From: Celerinatantimonas sp046054165
GTDB taxonomy: Bacteria > Pseudomonadota > Gammaproteobacteria > Enterobacterales > Celerinatantimonadaceae
Direction: 5' to 3'
NCBI RefSeq assembly: GCF_046054165.1
Contig: NZ_JBFNXK010000021.1
Span: forward strand, 3,345 to 67,344
Length of the DNA: 64,000 nucleotides
Of this stretch, positions 63,094 to 64,000 are shown piece after piece. Each line of letters starts with the position of its first letter. Position 1 is the stretch's first letter. The position numbers and the translations under genes were made by a program. The notes beneath the pieces are model-generated. The model was not told the DNA's origin. It searched no databases and was given only the letters and a program-made list of their open reading frames with translations.

Positions 63094-63119
63094 AAGGCCC
63101 ATCATCGATGGGCTTTTTT
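63094..63119. terminator. Bidirectional terminator between serA and the SIMPL-domain gene
   Basis: GCCCATC and GATGGGC pair around ATC, with A-rich and T-rich flanks on the two sides. The 3' T tract overlaps the stop codon of the convergent gene. Confidence 0.88.
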
Positions 63120-63813
63120 ATTTCAGTTCAAATTTCATCAATACCGAATCATCAATCGTTAAGTCCTGACGCTGATAATTCGCAGCAGCCATCGGGGTGT
63201 TTAACTTCATTGAACGCAGCAATACCGGTGGATGGCTCACATAACCCCCTTGATATTCCACAGATGTGACATCCACAACTTTTTTTCCCAAAGCAGATGC
63301 AAACTGGGTGGCTAATTCCTGACCATTATGTACGGCCTGGATCCGAACTTTTTGGCCCCAGGATTCCCATTGACTATTCTGATAACGAATGTCCGCAATC
63401 GCATCGGCTCCCTGATGCAGAGCCATATCCAAAATAGCACTCAAGTGAGCCAAATCTTTTAATTTCAACTGCATGGCTCGACTCGCCTGATAACCAGCCA
63501 ACTGCCTGTCTGCCGATGGCCTTTCGGTATGGTAAAAAGGATGTATACGCAGTTCATCATTAGTCATTGCGTCATCTTTTAACCATTTAGAAAGCCCCTG
63601 ACGAATACGGGTAATTTTATCATCAACTTGTTGTTTCGCTTGATTAGCTGTTGGTTGTTCAGCGACAACCTGCAATGTAATCAATGCCTGATCCGGTGGA
63701 ATTTTCATCGATGCATGACCCGTTACGGTTAACTGGGTCGCCCACACGGGATTAGAGATACAAGTAAAAATGGCCACCAGCATCACGGCTTTTACATTAT
63801 GACGGATGAACAT
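63118..63813 (-). CDS. yggE: SIMPL/DUF541 periplasmic protein (YggE-like)
   Basis: The 231-residue protein has a signal peptide ending in NPVWA, then a SIMPL (DUF541) domain: LTVTGHASMKIPPDQALITLQVVAEQPTANQAK and the central SAILDMALHQGADAI. E. coli YggE lies in the same serA-fbaA neighbourhood, and has been linked to lowering oxidative stress, but its biochemical role is unknown. The C terminus MKFELK is typical. Convergent with serA. Confidence 0.85.
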   Translation of the reverse strand: MFIRHNVKAVMLVAIFTCISNPVWATQLTVTGHASMKIPPDQALITLQVVAEQPTANQAKQQVDDKITRIRQGLSKWLKDDAMTNDELRIHPFYHTERPSADRQLAGYQASRAMQLKLKDLAHLSAILDMALHQGADAIADIRYQNSQWESWGQKVRIQAVHNGQELATQFASALGKKVVDVTSVEYQGGYVSHPPVLLRSMKLNTPMAAANYQRQDLTIDDSVLMKFELK

Positions 63814-63929
63814 ATTAACTCCTCAAGCAACCAATAAATTAACGGACTGACAGTGGCTCAACACCGCTATCATCGATGAAGCCAGCCCCTTATATTATTT
63901 TAGATACAAAAAAACCTGCATCAAAGCCT

Positions 63930-63960
63930 GTCTCTTGATCACAAGTCCTGTTCAAGAGAC
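63930..63960 (-). terminator. Inverted repeat over the stop codon of the last, partial gene
   Basis: GTCTCTTGA and TCAAGAGAC are 9-base perfect complements; the TGA of the partial gene lies in the loop. A seven-T tract follows on the minus strand, about 16 bases later. Possible terminator, not a canonical one. Confidence 0.4.
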
Positions 63961-64000
63961 AAAGCGAGTTCATAGCCTTCAAGGATGGCTTGTAGTTTGA
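63939..64000 (-). CDS. C-terminal end of an unidentified gene, partial
   Basis: Reading in from the window edge on the minus strand, an open frame encodes KLQAILEGYELALSLEQDL and stops with TGA at 63939-63941. I do not recognise it; it is only about 20 codons and could even be a chance frame. In E. coli the gene region beyond yggE holds argO, mscS and fbaA, but this end does not match their C termini as I recall them. Confidence 0.4.
   Translation of the reverse strand, partial: KLQAILEGYELALSLEQDL

Noticed and set aside
1..64000. tRNA, rRNA, insertion sequences, prophage, CRISPR
   Set aside because: I looked for each and saw no convincing signal; coding is dense and the genes are almost all conserved housekeeping.

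Overview
The window is a stretch of core chromosome from a gammaproteobacterium. Gene content, order and remembered protein sequences point to the Vibrionales/Aeromonadales/Alteromonadales neighbourhood rather than the enterics. Supporting points are the rpsT-hlyU-nhaR arrangement, a 283-residue thymidylate synthase, minor type IV pilin genes after ispH, an ExeAB pair and BtsS/BtsR/BtsT next to aroF-tyrA. I saw no rRNA, tRNA, insertion sequence, prophage or CRISPR array. Identifications rest on motifs and recalled family sequences; no database search was possible.

Layout. 1-2.6 kb: pgeF (cut by the window edge)-rluD, divergent bamD, and glnB. 2.7-5.5 kb: minor type IV pilin genes (fimT on +; pilV-pilW-pilX-pilE-like on -). 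5.6-12.9 kb: ribF-ileS-lspA-fkpB-ispH and murJ. 13-16.2 kb: rpsT, then nhaA-secreted Cys protein-nhaR-hlyU as one minus-strand operon. 16.4-20 kb: two divergent regulator/target pairs (LysR with a LysE-type exporter; Lrp-type with a PLP lyase). 20-24.9 kb: thyA facing lgt, ptsP, rppH. 24.9-25.6 kb: an intergenic cluster of DnaA boxes that fits DARS2, the DnaA-reactivating site known between mutH and rppH in E. coli. 25.6-31.3 kb: mutH, a free-standing CBM48 protein, rpsP-rimM-trmD-rplS and aroF-tyrA. 31.5-35.5 kb: the pyruvate-sensing pair btsS-btsR and a short CstA-family transporter with a BtsR-like operator. 35.6-44.3 kb: hldE, lpxL, glnE, a chemoreceptor and ygiF. 44.5-52.6 kb: a DUF47/Pit phosphate pair, ygiM, a GalP/AraE-type symporter, gspAB and cca. 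52.7-55.2 kb: a translationally coupled trio of aspartic-protease-like protein, RimK and AstE-like hydrolase. 55.3-64 kb: ubiI, ubiH, ygfB, zapA, 6S RNA, a DUF481 outer-membrane protein, fau, rpiA, serA, a SIMPL-domain protein and the end of an unidentified gene.

Most genes do housekeeping work: translation and RNA modification, envelope assembly (lipoprotein maturation, LPS heptose and acylation, peptidoglycan flippase, BAM), nitrogen control (glnB, glnE, ptsP), aromatic amino acids, folate/thymidylate and ubiquinone. I found no clearly undescribed system. The items most worth a second look are the DARS2-like region, the BtsR operator, the RimK trio, the nhaA-hlyU operon with its unrecognised secreted protein, a probable CUG start in the DUF481 gene, and two structured intergenic elements of unknown role.
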